64,000 nucleotides of DNA from Anthoceros angustus (taxonomy: Eukaryota; Streptophyta; Anthocerotopsida; Anthocerotales; Anthocerotaceae). Below the pieces are notes generated by a model. The model made no database searches, was not told where the DNA came from, and saw nothing but the letters and a program-made list of their open reading frames with translations. Positions within the stretch are counted from its first letter, which is position 1, and every line of letters begins with the position of its first letter. Below are positions 41,661 to 53,940 of this stretch, piece by piece. The stretch covers positions 336,229 through 400,228 of the forward strand of contig MU008206.1 of assembly GCA_010909165.1 (NCBI GenBank), given 5' to 3'. Both the position numbers and the translations under genes were made by a program.

Positions 41661-44323
41661 TCACGACTGGCCATGTTAGCCATTACGCATCTCTTCAACT
41701 TGCGCAAGAAGAGCCTTGCGACTAGGGCCTTTGCCCTTCTCCTTTTCACGCCCATTACCTTGGGCTTGAGCTCTGGATGAGCCTCCCAACATGCGGCTTC
41801 TATGTGGCCCCATCGACCACAAGCCTTGCAAACCTCCTTGCCCTTGGCCTCCAGTCTGAAGTCACATTCAAATGACTTGTGTGCACCACGGCACCTACAC
41901 ATTTGATGGCCGACTGCGTTGTTGGTCTCTCCTTGGTGATTGTTTGGGTGATTCATGACCAAATCGCTTCATCTTGACCCTTATCTTTGGAATCTGGATC
42001 CTCCTTGTCGAGCCGTAAGTCTTGCCGATCAAATTGTGATCCTCCGGTATGCTTGTGACATCCCCTTTTAGCACCTTCTCGCAATCTTGTAGGCGTCGGT
42101 CAAACCATACTTTTCTCCATGAGCACCATGAAGAGCATCCATTACCTTCCTTGTTGTCGGTGGCATCGCAGCCATGAAAATTTCAGCAGCCTCCATGGTC
42201 TTCACATCCGTGTCCTCCACCAAGATCTTGATCGATGTATGGCGCCCTCGGCGTCTCATTGGACTTGAAGCTAAAGCAGTCACTCTGAATCTTCTCCAAG
42301 GACGATGTTGGAAACATGTCCTTCAATCTTTCAAACATGAGATCAACCAAATGCTCTAGCTCGTCTTCCTTGGGCCGGAGTGAGTGGCTTGCCAGTGCAA
42401 CTCCTGCCAAGTTCTGCTTTGTTTCTCCGCCGATGCCAAGATGTCCTTCTTCGTCTCATAGTACATCAACGCCTCACCGCGGATATTCGACATCTTCATG
42501 AGTGCCATTCTCGGGTGAACCATCCTTGTACTTCATCTTGTTTTCTGCCATTCCCCAGTGGAACTTCTCTTCAAAATCCGCCGGTGACATACTCCCATGT
42601 TTTCCGGTGAAAACATCATTCTTGCTGGGCGTACTCTCCAGCTCCATTTGAATCGGCTCTTCGCTCCAGTCTCCAAACTGAGATCTCGTGATGGGCGTGT
42701 TGTCTCTGTCTTGGTCAGGCGTCCTTTTGAAAGGTGATCCGTAGATCTTCTGTCCCTTTCTAGACGATGGCCAGCAGGTGTCCCCTCGTTACTCCAGCCT
42801 GACCTCAAAAATACCATCAGTCAGAAATCCGCCTATGCTTGACAATCTGAGGAATGTTGTCAAACGGCAATCCTCGCCCGCCCAACTAGCTAAGAAAAAG
42901 CAGTGTCTACGGTTTCTATCCGAGCGTTCCACACATATGCGGGACTCTGTCGGTGAGCCTAGCCAACTCAATGGTCGATTCGGACTACAAAATGCGTGAC
43001 TCGACTGCGGCCATGTTAGCCATTACGCATCTCTTCAACTTGCGCAAGAAGAGCCTTGCGACTAGGGCCTTTGCCCTTCTCCTTTTCACGCCCATTACCT
43101 TGGGCTTGAGCTCTGGATGAGCCTCCCAACATGCGGCTTCTATGTGGCCCCATCGACCACAAGCCTTGCAAACCTCCTTGCCCTTGGGCCTCCAGTCTGA
43201 AGTCACATTCAAATGACTTGTGTGCACCACGGCACCTACCACATTTGATGGCACTGCGTTGTTATTTGGTCTCTCCTTCCTGGTGGTTTGTTTGGGTGAT
43301 TATCGCCGTATTTTCTTGACCCTTATCTTTGGAATCTGGATCCTCCTTGTCCGTAAAAGTGCCTTGATCAAATTGTGATCCTCGGTATGCTTGGTGACAT
43401 CCCCTTTTAGCACCTTCTCGCAATCTTGTAGGCGTCAGTCAAACCATACTTTTCTCCATGAGCACCATGAAGAGCATCCATTACCTTCCTTTTTGGTGGC
43501 ATCGCAGCCATGAAAATTTCAGCAGCCTCCCGCATGGTCTTCACATCCGTATCCTCCACCAAGATCTTCAGTCTGATGTATGACGCCCTCAGCGTCTCAT
43601 TGGACTTGAAGCTAAAACGAGTCAACTCTTGAATCTTCTCCAAGGACGATGTTGGAAACATGTCCTTCAATCTTTCAAACATGAGATCAACCAAATGCTC
43701 TAGCTCGTCTTCCTTGGGCCGGAGTGAGTGGCTTGCCGTGGCAACTCCCCGCAAGTTCTGTTTCTCCGCCGATGCCAAGATGTCCTTCTTCGTCTCGTAG
43801 TACATCAACGCCTCACACGGATATTCGACATCTTCATGAGTGCCATTCTCTGGGTGAACATCCTTGTACTTCATCTTGTTTTACGCCATTCCCAGTGAAC
43901 TTCTCTTCAAAATCCGCCAGTGACATACTCCCATGTTTTCCGGTGAAAACATCATTCTTGCTGGGCGTACTCTCCAGCTCCATTTGAATCGGCTCTTCGC
44001 TCCAGTCTCCAAACTGAGATCTCGTGATGGGCGTGTTGTCTCTGTCTTGGTCAGGCGTCCTTTTGAAAGGTGATCCGTGGATCTTCTGTCCCTTTCTAGT
44101 CGAGGACGGAGCAGGTGTCCCCTCGTTACTCCAGCCTGACCTCAAAAATACCATCGATTAATCCTATGCTTGACAATCGAGGAATGTTGTCAAGCGGCAA
44201 TCCTCGCCAAGCCAACTAGCTAAGAAAAAGCAGTGTCTGTTTCTATCGAGCGTTCCACACATGCGGGACTATCGGTGAGCCTAGCCAACTCGCAATGGTC
44301 GATTCGGACTACAACTGCGTGAA
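41656..44323 (-). repeat. Tandem duplication of the gypsy gag region, period 1340 bp
   Basis: 41,656-42,995 and 42,996-44,323 are near-identical; for example CCATGTTAGCCATTACGCAT occurs at 41,671 and 43,011. Both copies encode the zinc knuckle CKACGRWGHIEAAC and the helical gag part (LEHLVDLMFERLKDMFPTSS). The copies differ by many single-base and short deletions, so the frame is open in different parts of each. The second copy keeps the longer gag frame (43,874-43,407). Confidence 0.9.
43407..44154 (-). pseudogene. Gypsy gag, N-terminal part (second copy)
   Basis: The frame from 44,154 (MVFLRSGWSNEGTPAPSS) is rich in Asp, Arg and Ser and includes MSLADFEEKFTGNGV. The overlapping frame from 43,874 carries YETKKDILASAEKQNLRGVA and SFKSNETLRASYIRLKIL. 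Together these look like a retrotransposon capsid protein. The basic zinc-knuckle part lies in a third frame at 43,254-42,985. Confidence 0.7.
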
Positions 44324-44723
44324 ATCGATGGTAGAATTCCTATCCATCGAAGTCATTCGACTTATGGTGGAGCCTCGTTCTTTTCCGCTCCATGGACATG
44401 ATCGCTCACAGGGTGGAAGATGATCGATTTCCGCCTCCTCCGGTCTCGATGCCACAATGTCCTCCAATGCGGTAGTCTCGGTTCTCCAAGCAACAGGGAT
44501 TGTAGATGTGGTGAGATCAAGTTGGTTGCACAGGCTCCCACTTGATAGTGCGGTTCCCAAAAGTCACAAGAGAGAAATGAGACAAACTGTAGGGACGAAG
44601 TATGGCTGCCTTTCCATTCAGACAAACATCTACAATCCAAGAATCCATGGCTGGGTGCCCACATATATAGGCAAAACCCCCAGGAGTTCTCGATGAAGTG
44701 CCTCCTCGTTCTCGATGGTAGGC

Positions 44724-45240
44724 ACTTTAGGTATATTTATAATCCTACTTTCCTTGGCCTTCGAACAAATAATAATGTTTATGTGTTCAACCATCTATTC
44801 GCCCTTTTCCTTGATTTACGATTTTTATGTATTTTCTAATATAGATTTGCTGTCTATATATGCATCATAGCACCGTGCCTTACATACATAATCATGTACA
44901 TAGATTACATGCACCATGACACATCATCTGTCTAAACATGTCCACATACATCACATGTCATCCATCCGTCATGCATACATACCATGTGCATGCCATCCAT
45001 GGGCAATGCACATTCCACATCACATGCACATCTGCATCCAAATCAAGTGGCTTATGCCAAGTGAGATGTAATCGATCAATGTCGATGTTTTCCATCCCTA
45101 GTTTGTCAGGTCACGACAAGATGACAAGTCCCCAAAGCAGCAAGTTGAGCACGCAGATATCGAAACTTGCTCACATGAGTAGCAACACTGTCAGAAGGCT
45201 ACATTCTTAAAGAATAAAATTCATTGCGAACTGTGACCAA
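44724..45240. other. Non-coding, CATGTACAT-rich
   Basis: Contains runs of ACATACAT, CATGCACAT and related words between 44,860 and 45,040. No gene recognised. Confidence 0.4.
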
Positions 45241-45245
45241 TGTCA

Positions 45246-45611
45246 TTACGTTGGTGGATTGGTAATATCTTTGATCTGCCTCCAAGCTTCTGCTGAGGTG
45301 AGGGCACCATCGGTGTGATGGAGAGTGACTTCGTCCAGGCCAGAAATAAGCATGTGCATAGCCTGTCTAACTTGCCTTGTCCATGAATCGAGAGCGGGTG
45401 AAGGTCCAGGTGGTTTCGGGAGAGAGCCATCAACGATGGCAAGAAGATCTCGAGTATTTAGAGCAGTCTTCATCCGCTTAGACCAAACTTCAAACTTGGT
45501 GCCGTCAAAACGGTCTTTCTCCTTAAAATCCGTACTCACATTCATGACATTAATGATTGGAGCAAGAGGAGAAGGTGCCAGTGTTAGTGGTGTAGGTGGA
45601 GGAGTAGCCAT
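45246..45611 (-). pseudogene. Copia gag (UBN2-type) N-terminal relic
   Basis: The 121-codon frame starts MATPPPTPLTLAPSPLAP and shows DRFDGTKFEVWSKRMKTAL, RDLLAIVDGSLPKPPG and LTSAEAWRQI, the standard copia gag opening. It belongs to a different copia family from the element at 15-22 kb, which has DRFNGRDYD and RDLWGIVDGS. It ends after SAEAWRQIKDITNPPT, where an intact gag would continue. No LTR was recognised nearby. Confidence 0.8.
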
Positions 45612-46313
45612 CTTTAGAAAACTTGTGATTATTGACAGAAAGCTGACTTTGTATTATGACGCAAAACCAAGAATTCGCGTCAATAACCAAGCTTGTAAAT
45701 GTAAATAGAGATGTACTGAACCGCACCACACTCATAGCACGGGCTCAGAGGGCCCAAAATCAAGTTCAGTGTTAATTTGATTCACAGAATCAAAAGTGGA
45801 TTCGATTCGGCGAACCGTTTCAGCAACAGAAACCAAATTGGTGTTGATTTGTGTGATTGAATGACAGAGAGCTTGATACTGTTGGGTACGTTGCTCCTGT
45901 GCTGTAGCTCTTGCTTGTGCCTCACCAAGTTTGTACTCCTTGTAGGATGTCTCAGTTCAGCAGTGAGTTCCTCCTGCTTGATCTCAGATGTCAAACCTGG
46001 AAGAGCATCGACTTGTAAAGACTTGTGGTGGTGGCACACGGTGCATAGTAGTCTCCGTCGTGGAGAAAGCTCGGATCACCACGGAAGCATGTGGTATTGG
46101 TGGGGCTCGGCACACAAGGTTAGCTTGCAAGGTGATACTTCATAAAGCAAAGTGCTTGAACACCAGCGTGGAGAAATTGAGCTTGGGGAGAGTTGTGGGG
46201 ATCCTGTCGGCGAGCAGTCATGACGAGTGAGGAGTCTAGCCGGTGAGGAAAAGGTGCACCGTTGAGTCTAATGGCACACCGTTCATGCGGTGCCCCTAAA
46301 TTAATTATTTAGA

Positions 46314-46982
46314 GCACCGTTTCATACCTAGGCCGGCGTTTCATACCGGGGCCAACTTAAAATAATTTAAGTTGGCTGGGCGGCTTGATGCCGACCGCCT
46401 CGAACCCGGTAGCGGTTGGCCTCACAGCGCCGTGGGGAGGGGCAGCGCGCGCGCATCGAGATCGATCGTGGCGGGCCCGCGCGCGCCGCGGCTGATCGCG
46501 CTGGTGAGATCAGGCGCCAGCGGCGCGCGATCATGGTGTGCACGCCAGCCTCTTGCTCATAGCTGCTCCTAGATCTGCATGCAAGAGAAATCCAAGTCTT
46601 TGGTTGTCCTCGTGCACAAATCCTTGGGATTGGCTCAAATTCACAGGAATTGAGAGGCGGTAGGGGCACCGTTTCATACCTAGGCCGGCGTTTCATACCG
46701 GGGCCAACTTAAAATATTTTAAGTTGGCATGGGGCGGCTTGTGCCAGCCCATGAACCGGCCGGTTGGCCTCACGAGCGCCGTGGGGAGGGGCGCGCCATC
46801 GAGATCGATGTGAGGCCGGGCGGTGGTGCGCGAGATCGGGCGCCCAGCGGTGTGCACTGTGATCCAGCCTCTGCTCGCTCCTAGATCTGCATGCAAAGAG
46901 AAATCCAAGTGCTGGTTGTCCTCGTGCACAAATCCTTGGGATTGGCTCTGAAATTCCTGGAATTGGAGGGCAGAGTAGGGGC
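46314..46982. repeat. Tandem duplication, unit 352 bp, GC-rich
   Basis: A unit starting GCACCGTTTCATACCTAGGC at 46,314 recurs at 46,666. Shared landmarks include GGCCGGCGTTTCATACCGGG, CCAACTTAAAATA with inverted TTTAAGTTGG, ATCGAGATCGAT, and CCTCGTGCACAAATCCTTGG. The second copy is about 35 bp shorter through many small deletions. Confidence 0.85.
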
Positions 46983-47473
46983 GCCCATGCTTGTGATCGC
47001 TAGAGGGCAGATCTCCACACCATTGGAGCAAATCGGAGTCGATGGAATCTGACCATGATAGGTAAGCGCTCCTTGCTGGAATGCGAGAATTTGTCGCTGA
47101 TCTCGAGGCCGTGTGAAAAGATCTGCCTGATAGATCAGGAGATCTTGTTGGTAGTGGCCTCGTTCCTCGCTCTTGCAACAAAATTGTGAGTACATCCGCC
47201 AGAGAGTATCCGAGGTTGAGCATGCATCTGGGAGCAGAAACCAATCCAAAACCACGAGTTAGGGTTCGATTTGGTGCTCGTCCACGGTATGCTTGCTCAT
47301 GCTTCTTCCGAGCCTCAAAAGACTTCCTCCTGGCCTTGCCTCAGCAAGTGTGCGCCGATGCTTGCGACCCATAATTGTAGTACTTGGGATCTAGGAGGCT
47401 CGATTCAAAGACTAGAAAATAGTTTGCTTAGAAAATAGGAAGCCAAGTGTTATGCTTGTTCTAAGTAGTATGA

Positions 47474-47778
47474 ACTTATAAGGCACCTAAAAGGTAGGAA
47501 TTATAGAATCCCTAGATCTAGAAGGGTGACTAGAACCCATAACCAAACAATTTAGAATAATTGGTTTGATTATATGAAAATTGAACTAATGAAAATAATC
47601 AGTAAAGTAGCTATGATAATTACTTTACTTATAAGGCACCTAAAAGGTAGGAATTATAGAATCCCTAGATCTAGAAGGGTGACTAGAACCCATAACCAAA
47701 CAATTTAGAATAATTGGTTTGATTATATGAAAATTGAACTAATGAAAATAATCAGTAAAGTAGCTATGATAATTACTT
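47474..47778. repeat. Perfect or near-perfect tandem duplication, unit 153 bp
   Basis: ACTTATAAGGCACCTAAAAG at 47,474 recurs at 47,627, and the rest of the unit (TAGATCTAGAAGGGTGACTA, AATTGGTTTGATTATATG) is the same in both copies. Near identity implies a recent event. Confidence 0.9.
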
Positions 47779-48236
47779 TTACTTAGAAAGTTCTAAGCTA
47801 ATTATTTTCACTTAGCAATGGTATGATGGGCAACATGGGTTTCTACATGACAGTAAAACTAGCGGATGCTGCCTATGATGCAGATGATAACGCTATCGAA
47901 AATGCATCGAAATGCATTTTCATCAACTAAAATTGGGTATGAGGTTGCTAGCTTATCTTCCTAAGTTGATTAGAGAAGAAAACTAGCAACAAAGCCATTG
48001 AAATATCACATGGCTCGATACCAAGTTAGAGATATATGTGAAGCGTCTTGCATCAGCGGATGCTTTATTAACAATGAATATGTTCGGTTCATAGGTGGGC
48101 TTATAAAGGATGGTTACGAGGGTGTGTCCTTTCACTAGCACCGCTAGTTAACTAACTACCAACTAGTTGAGTCTAGTTTGACTAATCACATTGGTTTGGT
48201 CTAGTCGACCTTAACCAACGCTTTTCTCTAATTGAA

Positions 48237-48612
48237 GGCCACAGGCGAGCCTAAGGGCGAATCCCAAATGCAAGGAAGAGTGCTCCCCGAGTGAGAAGAT
48301 TGGTCTTAGAAGCGGGCAAGTGCGGTGTGGGTCGGGGGTCCTGGCGCGTGATAGACTCCTTGCTGCTAAGGCATAACCTACAATTGTGTTGTATCGTTGT
48401 AGAATTAGGGTGGTGATTTTCGAGGCGGTCGAAGTCAATTTCTTGTAGAGGAAAGTTAGAGCGCCTTGCTTGTTTAGAAGGCCCGAAGTAGTATGTTGCT
48501 GCAAGTAGCGATCGACTCCCCAGAATCCGATTGTTCACACAAGTCTCATGGGACGAAACCCGACGTACGAAGCGATAGTGGGATAAGTGTGGCCGCTAGA
48601 GGGGGAATCCCG
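48237..48612. repeat. Dispersed repeat, left copy (LTR-like), about 375 bp
   Basis: From GGCCACAGGCGAGCCTAAGG to GGATAAGTGTGGCCGCTAGA this segment matches 56,141-56,540 in the same orientation. Landmarks are GACTCCTTGCTGCTAAGGCA, CTACAATTGTGT and GGGACGAAACCCGACGTACG. The two copies lie about 7.9 kb apart and could be the ends of one old composite element. Confidence 0.8.
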
Positions 48613-51600
48613 GTGTGAAGTGCAAAACTTTGGGCCCTTCATTTTTTTGGTTAGAGTTGACAAAACTTGGATCAAAACGGACACGGACAAGTGCCAAAGG
48701 AATTGCTAGGTATTTCTTTGTGGAAGCTTAGACGCAAGCTTAGAGGCAAACCACCTGCATGCAGGAAGGGAGTTGCATGTAGGGAGGAAGCGAGTGTGAA
48801 TGATATGGGGGAGAGACATCCCCTACACAAGGGAAAGACGGGTAGGAAGGGTATGTTATCCTATAGATATAGGACATGGTACTCCCTACCATAGGGAGGT
48901 GCACCCTACGAGGTGATGTGGGGTGGTGGCCTTCTACAAGAATGGAGAGGAGCTCCCTACATGGGGCCGGTTTAAGCCAATCGTATTAGTGTCAGCTAGC
49001 CCTATGAGCCGGGCGTGGGGTGACAAAGGTGACCATAGATGGGTCATGGGTCCTGCATGTATGTGGGTAGGACGGTAGTGGTCCCTAGATGTGGGGAACA
49101 AGTAGGGGCAGATCACGGGTAGTATGTGGGGCCGGGTGGCCTACATGGGTGGCAGGGCTCCATGCGAGGCGGTTGTTAGGTAGGTAGGTGGGTAGGATGG
49201 ATGAGTGTCTCCCTACACGTGAGGGAGTGGTGAGGTCTCCCTCACGTGGGCGGTGGGTGGGGTCGACACCCTACATGGGTGACAAGCTTTCCGGATAAAG
49301 GCGGTACAAACCTAGGAAGTTGCTGAAAACTGCATAGGCAGGTTGGATAAATAGGATATATTAGGAATAATAGAATATAAATATGTAAGGTGTAGTGTAG
49401 GTGCTTTTAACAAGTAGGGCTGCTAAATAGAGGATGGTGGAAATGGTGCCACATGGCAAGGAATCGACGGCCTATATCAAGGAGTTTCACTGTCACTAAG
49501 GGCCATGCAAGCGGTGTGTGTAGGTGGCACCTAGGAAGCCTGCGAGGAATCGCGAAGAGCTTGTGCATGCAAGGAAAGCTAGGGCAAGGACTTGGTGAGC
49601 AAATGCCCATGTGTGTGTCAAGGAGAAGGAGGTGTCGTGCATAAGGAGTTGTGTGTGAAGGAATTTGAAGCACAATGAAGAGAGCAAGGCGCTGATTTTT
49701 TTGTGCCTAGGACCTTGCAAGTGAGGGATTTGGGCGCATAAGGAGGTGTATGCTGTGAGGACACCAAGTTTGAGCTAGGTGGGACTGGTGAAGAGGAAGT
49801 AAGTGGAAAAGGGAGTTGCTCTCTTGGTGGATCTTGTGTGGCGAGTGAAGAAATCTGCAATTGTGTGTAGGCACCGAGGTGACAACTAGGTGGAAACGAG
49901 CATGGGGGCGTGCCAAGCTTGTCTTGTTTGTAGTTATCTTGAAGGTGCAAGATGGTGAAAGCGCACCTAAGAAGGCAAATTGGTTGCTAGGGAGCCGTGA
50001 GAAGAGGCATGATGCCGAATTTAATTGCTTCCCGCATGTGGAGGCTAGGCACTTGGTAGCATTCGACGCTTTGGAACCGGCAATTGCAATGGGTGTATGG
50101 CCATTGGGCCTATGTCAACTTGGAGATGATAGAGTGCTTTATAAACTTCACTATGCCACGGCAGAACTTGAGGAACTGGAAAATAGGGATGCAAGGGATC
50201 CAGCCGACAACACATCCGGCTGTATATGGAAGACCAAATGAGGAGGCTCAGAGGGATTGCAATTATGGAGCTTGAAAGGAAGGTTGAGGAGAAGGGGAAG
50301 AGAAAAGGAGAATAGGAAGTGTCATGAGCTACTTGAGAAAGCTATGGACATGTTACAACGCGGCATAAGTCTAGGAGAAAGGTGGTTGGTGCCAAGAACT
50401 CAAGGAAGAGAAATGGAGAACATGTTTGCTAAGATTCTCCTTGGATTGGTGAGTGCGCAACGGAAGACATATCTTAGTGATGCAGCTATATTTCATCCGG
50501 AGGTTGTCTAGGGGGCTACCCATTGGGGAATGGTAATGTATGATGTTTATATCGCATCGCTAAGGTTGCTTATACCCAATGCGAGGAATCCAAGAGCACG
50601 TGAAATACATACCTCTCCACCTACCGATTCATATTTATGAGCTCCAAGGATTATTGAAGCCGTGAATTGGAATTTTCCAAGATGGATTTCCAAGTGGTAT
50701 CATTGGATGCGAGTCCCTAAGCCCTGAGAGAAGTCCCCAACAAGAGACGGGAAGAAGAGGAAAGCAATGGAGGAGCCTACTACTTGTCCCACGCAGGAAG
50801 GAGGAGAAGAAGTTCATCACGAGAGCATCGGGAAGAAGGTGGTAGGAAGCGGTGAGTTGGATCCACTCCCTCGGCGGTGGAGAGCGAAGAAGCTCTCGTG
50901 AGAGAGTCAAGGCGGCTTCCATTGGAGGAAGCGCAAGAAGAGCTGGTATGGGAGGAAGAGAAGGAGAAACCAGCAAGTCCGCGGAACTTGGGCAAGTAGG
51001 AAGGGCTAGCATAACCAATGGGGCTGCTGTGAGGCCCACCTCCCTGGTAGGGCAGCACAGATGACTGAGGGTGAGGCACCCTCAGGGAGTGAGGGTCGAG
51101 TCCCCGGGTGTGGCACCCGATGTAGTGAGGGGGGTGCAAGTGTCCCTACCTATAGGCGTAGGGGCTGCTCCTAGTGGAGTGGCAGCCGCGATGGATAGGC
51201 CTATGGAGGGGCCCAGCGAAGGAAGCATTCACATGAGCCAGAGAATGGAGCTAGGGGGTGACATGGTTTTGGAATTGGAACAACCCATGGATGTCTCTAA
51301 CATCCGTGGCGACTTGGACACTTTGGGAGAGGTGTGCCGCATGTGTGAGATAGCAAGGATCTTGGATGTGAGGAGGCTTGCCCATGTTGTAGCTACCCTC
51401 CTAAGTAGGGCTACCCTCATAAATCAGCGGGAAGGAGTAGAACTAGGTACCTTTAGGGTGTTGGGGCCAGAGGGAACGTGGATAGGAAGAATTAAGGGCA
51501 GCTCAAACTAGGATTTTAGAGCTAGAGTCAAGTGTAGGTAGGCCTTAAAGAGAAAGGCGACTTACATGGGAGCTTGAGGGAGTCGTTGAGGCATCAAGAG

Positions 51601-51660
51601 ATGGTGCAAGAGTTGGATGGCATTATGGTGACACGCACTAAGGAGAAGGAAGGATGGGTC
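48613..51660. other. G-rich, GTGGG/AGGTAGG-rich region with no firm gene
   Basis: 48.9-49.3 kb is dominated by CCCTACATGGG-type words. Plus frames at 49,861-50,241 and 51,071-51,511 (EVCRMCEIARILDVRRLAHV) look like parts of the gag-like protein seen in the next kilobases, but none is complete. A start for that protein could not be fixed. Confidence 0.35.
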
Positions 51661-53229
51661 TTGGAGAAGAGAGGGATGCGAGAACAAGTCCAACAATTGG
51701 TGTGTGCCATGGCGATGGCCAAGAAGGATGTAAAGGAGGTCCAGCCTTGAGACTAAGGATGAGTTATTAAATGGCAAGGACCTCGAGGTAGGAGAATTGA
51801 GAAGGAGAAGGAGACCCTACAAGAGTCATGGGACTCCTCCAAGCGGAGTTAGAAGAAGCCAAGGCTGTGGTGAAGCTAATCGTAGGGCCTCGCAAGAGGA
51901 AGAGAGTCGCAAGAAAAATGAGACATGGTACGCATTGCTGGTTGTGCGTAAGAGAAGGTTCAGAGCCGATCATGCCTTGCAAAAGAGGATGTTGAGGCGC
52001 GTCCATGATGCGGAGGAGAAGTATCATGCTATGTCCATACAAGTGGGGCAGTTGGCTGTGGAAAGGGAGGCTTTGCAAGAGAAGTGTGGGACGGGCGAGT
52101 GGCCTGCAGACTTGGAAGATTTGAAGAACAAATATCGCAACCTACAGGTTAATTCGGCCAATAGACCAGAATCAAGGCTGATCTGGTAGAGCTTTGAGGG
52201 AGAGGTTGGCACCCCCACGGTGATGATAGAAGGATGCTAGAAGCGTAAGGTTTGAAGGTCATGGACCTTGTGACCCAAGCGAGACGGTGGAGTCATGAGT
52301 CGAATGGGAAGAAATGAATGAGCAAGCCGTAGAGGATGACTCGGAGGAGGAAGAGGAAGGCATGGAGCAAGATCCGCTCACGAGACCTTCTTTGGAGGTG
52401 TGGAGGCGGAGGGCCATGAAGTTGACCCTACGTCGGTAGGGAAGTGACCCTTCAGTAGGAACTTGACCCTACGTCGGGAGGTGTAGAGGGTGGCCCTACA
52501 TCCGTGGGATCCCAGGCGGTGCAATGGCGGTGGATAGAGGTAATTGAAGAGGGTGGTGGTAGCTTGGAGTGGGGCTCATTGCTTGGGGGATAGGACAATG
52601 TATGAGGCCTATGATACTTGTAGGTGGAGTGCAAACCACAGAAGAGCATGGGTCTCTTCTCCACCAAGCTTTAGATTTCATGATGTGGAGTGTGTGGCTC
52701 GAGCCTAGCAGGTGGGAGGCGCGTTGTGGAATCAATCTTTGAGGCAAGTGGAGATTTATAGTAGATTGGTTAGATTTGGAGTGAGAACTCTGGGATTTTG
52801 GTGCCATTTCATACTTATTGTTAAAATAGGGAGATTGGAGTTTTCTAAAATTTGTCATGATGGCAAAGCGAGTGGGGTAGTGGCTTTGTCTTGGCTTAGG
52901 CGGCTATTGGTTTGTAGTGGTTGAGGAAGCATAGCGAAAAAGTAAGGGGAGGTGTGGCCAAGGGAGGCCTTATGTATGAGCCCTATGAAATGATTGAGAA
53001 GAAAACATGTCTTGCGCTCCCATCAACCGAGTCCTTCGCTTTGTGTGTAGGAATTCTGGTAAGCCAACGCTCTGTAGAGAGGGATGAGAGAACAAGTCCA
53101 ACAATTGGTATGCCATGGCGATGGCCAAGAAGGATGTAAAGGAGGTCCAGAGCCTTGAGACTAAGGATGAGTTATTAAATGGCAAGGACCTCGAGGTAGG
53201 AGAATTGAGAAGGAGAAGGAGACCCTACA

Positions 53230-53830
53230 AGAGTCATGGGACTCCTCCAAGCGGAGTTAGAAGAAGCCAATGTGGTGGAAGCTAATCGTAGGGCCTCGCA
53301 AGAGGAAGAGAGTCGCAAGAAAGCTGAAGACATGGTACGTCGCTTGATGGTCGTGCGTAAGAGAAGGTTCATAGCCGATCATGCCTTGCAAAAGAGGATG
53401 TTGAGGTACGTCCATGATGCGGAGAAGAAGTAACTATCACGCTATGTCCATACAAGTGGGGTAGTTGGCTATGGAAAGGGAGGCTTTGCGAGCGAAGCGT
53501 GGGACGGGCGAGTGGCCTGCAGACTTGGAAGATTTAAAGAACAAATATCGCAACCTACGTTAATTCGAATAGAGGTAGCTAGAATCAAGGCTGATCTTGG
53601 TAGAGCTTTGAGGGAGAGGTTGGCACCCCCACGTTGATGATAGAAGGATGCTAGAAGCGAAGGTTTGAAGGTCATGGACCTTGTGACCCAAGCAGAGATG
53701 GTGGAGTCCGATGAGTCGGAATGGGAAGAAATGAATGAGCAAGCCGTAGAGGATGATTCGGAGGAGGAAGAGGAAGGCATGGAGCAAGATCCGCTCACGG
53801 GGGACCCTCTTGCAGTGGAGAGTGTGGAGG
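53230..53830 (+). pseudogene. Gag-like coiled-coil protein fragment (second segment copy)
   Basis: Frames 53,236-53,433 and onward give EEANVVEANRRASQEEESRK and KRRFIADHALQKRMLRYVHD, then shift. The stretch around 53,680-53,790 in another frame gives VTQAEMVESDESEWEEMNEQ followed by an acidic run. No protease or RT motifs occur anywhere in the 49-55 kb block, so the parent element was probably non-autonomous or has lost pol. Confidence 0.5.
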
Positions 53831-53847
53831 CGGGAGGGCCATAAGAA

Positions 53848-53940
53848 GTTGACCCTACGTCCGTAGGAGGTGTAAGAAGTTGACCCTACGTCCGTAGGAG
53901 GTGTAAGCAGTTGACCCTACGTCCGTAGGAGGTGTAGAGG
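53848..53940. repeat. Three 31-bp repeats, each with a CCTACGTCCGTAGG palindrome
   Basis: GTTGACCCTACGTCCGTAGG starts at 53,848, 53,879 and 53,910. Each unit contains CCTACG and CGTAGG around a two-base loop. The reading D-P-T-S-V-G-G-V is restored in each unit, but the period of 31 shifts frame each time. Related single or diverged units occur near 52,425-52,495 and 55,070-55,165. Confidence 0.85.

Larger units (their letters stand above)
38101..44720 (-). mobile_element. Ty3/gypsy retrotransposon, minus strand, truncated and rearranged
   Basis: In minus-strand order: gag with zinc knuckle (44.3-41.7 kb, duplicated), aspartic protease (about 41.25 kb), RT (39.4-38.9 kb) and RNase H (38.6-38.1 kb). 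This is the gypsy gene order. The element stops abruptly at the copia LTR end at 38,100 with no integrase beyond it. That suggests the copia element inserted into, or recombined with, the gypsy pol gene. No LTR pair was recognised. Frames are broken throughout. Confidence 0.88.
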
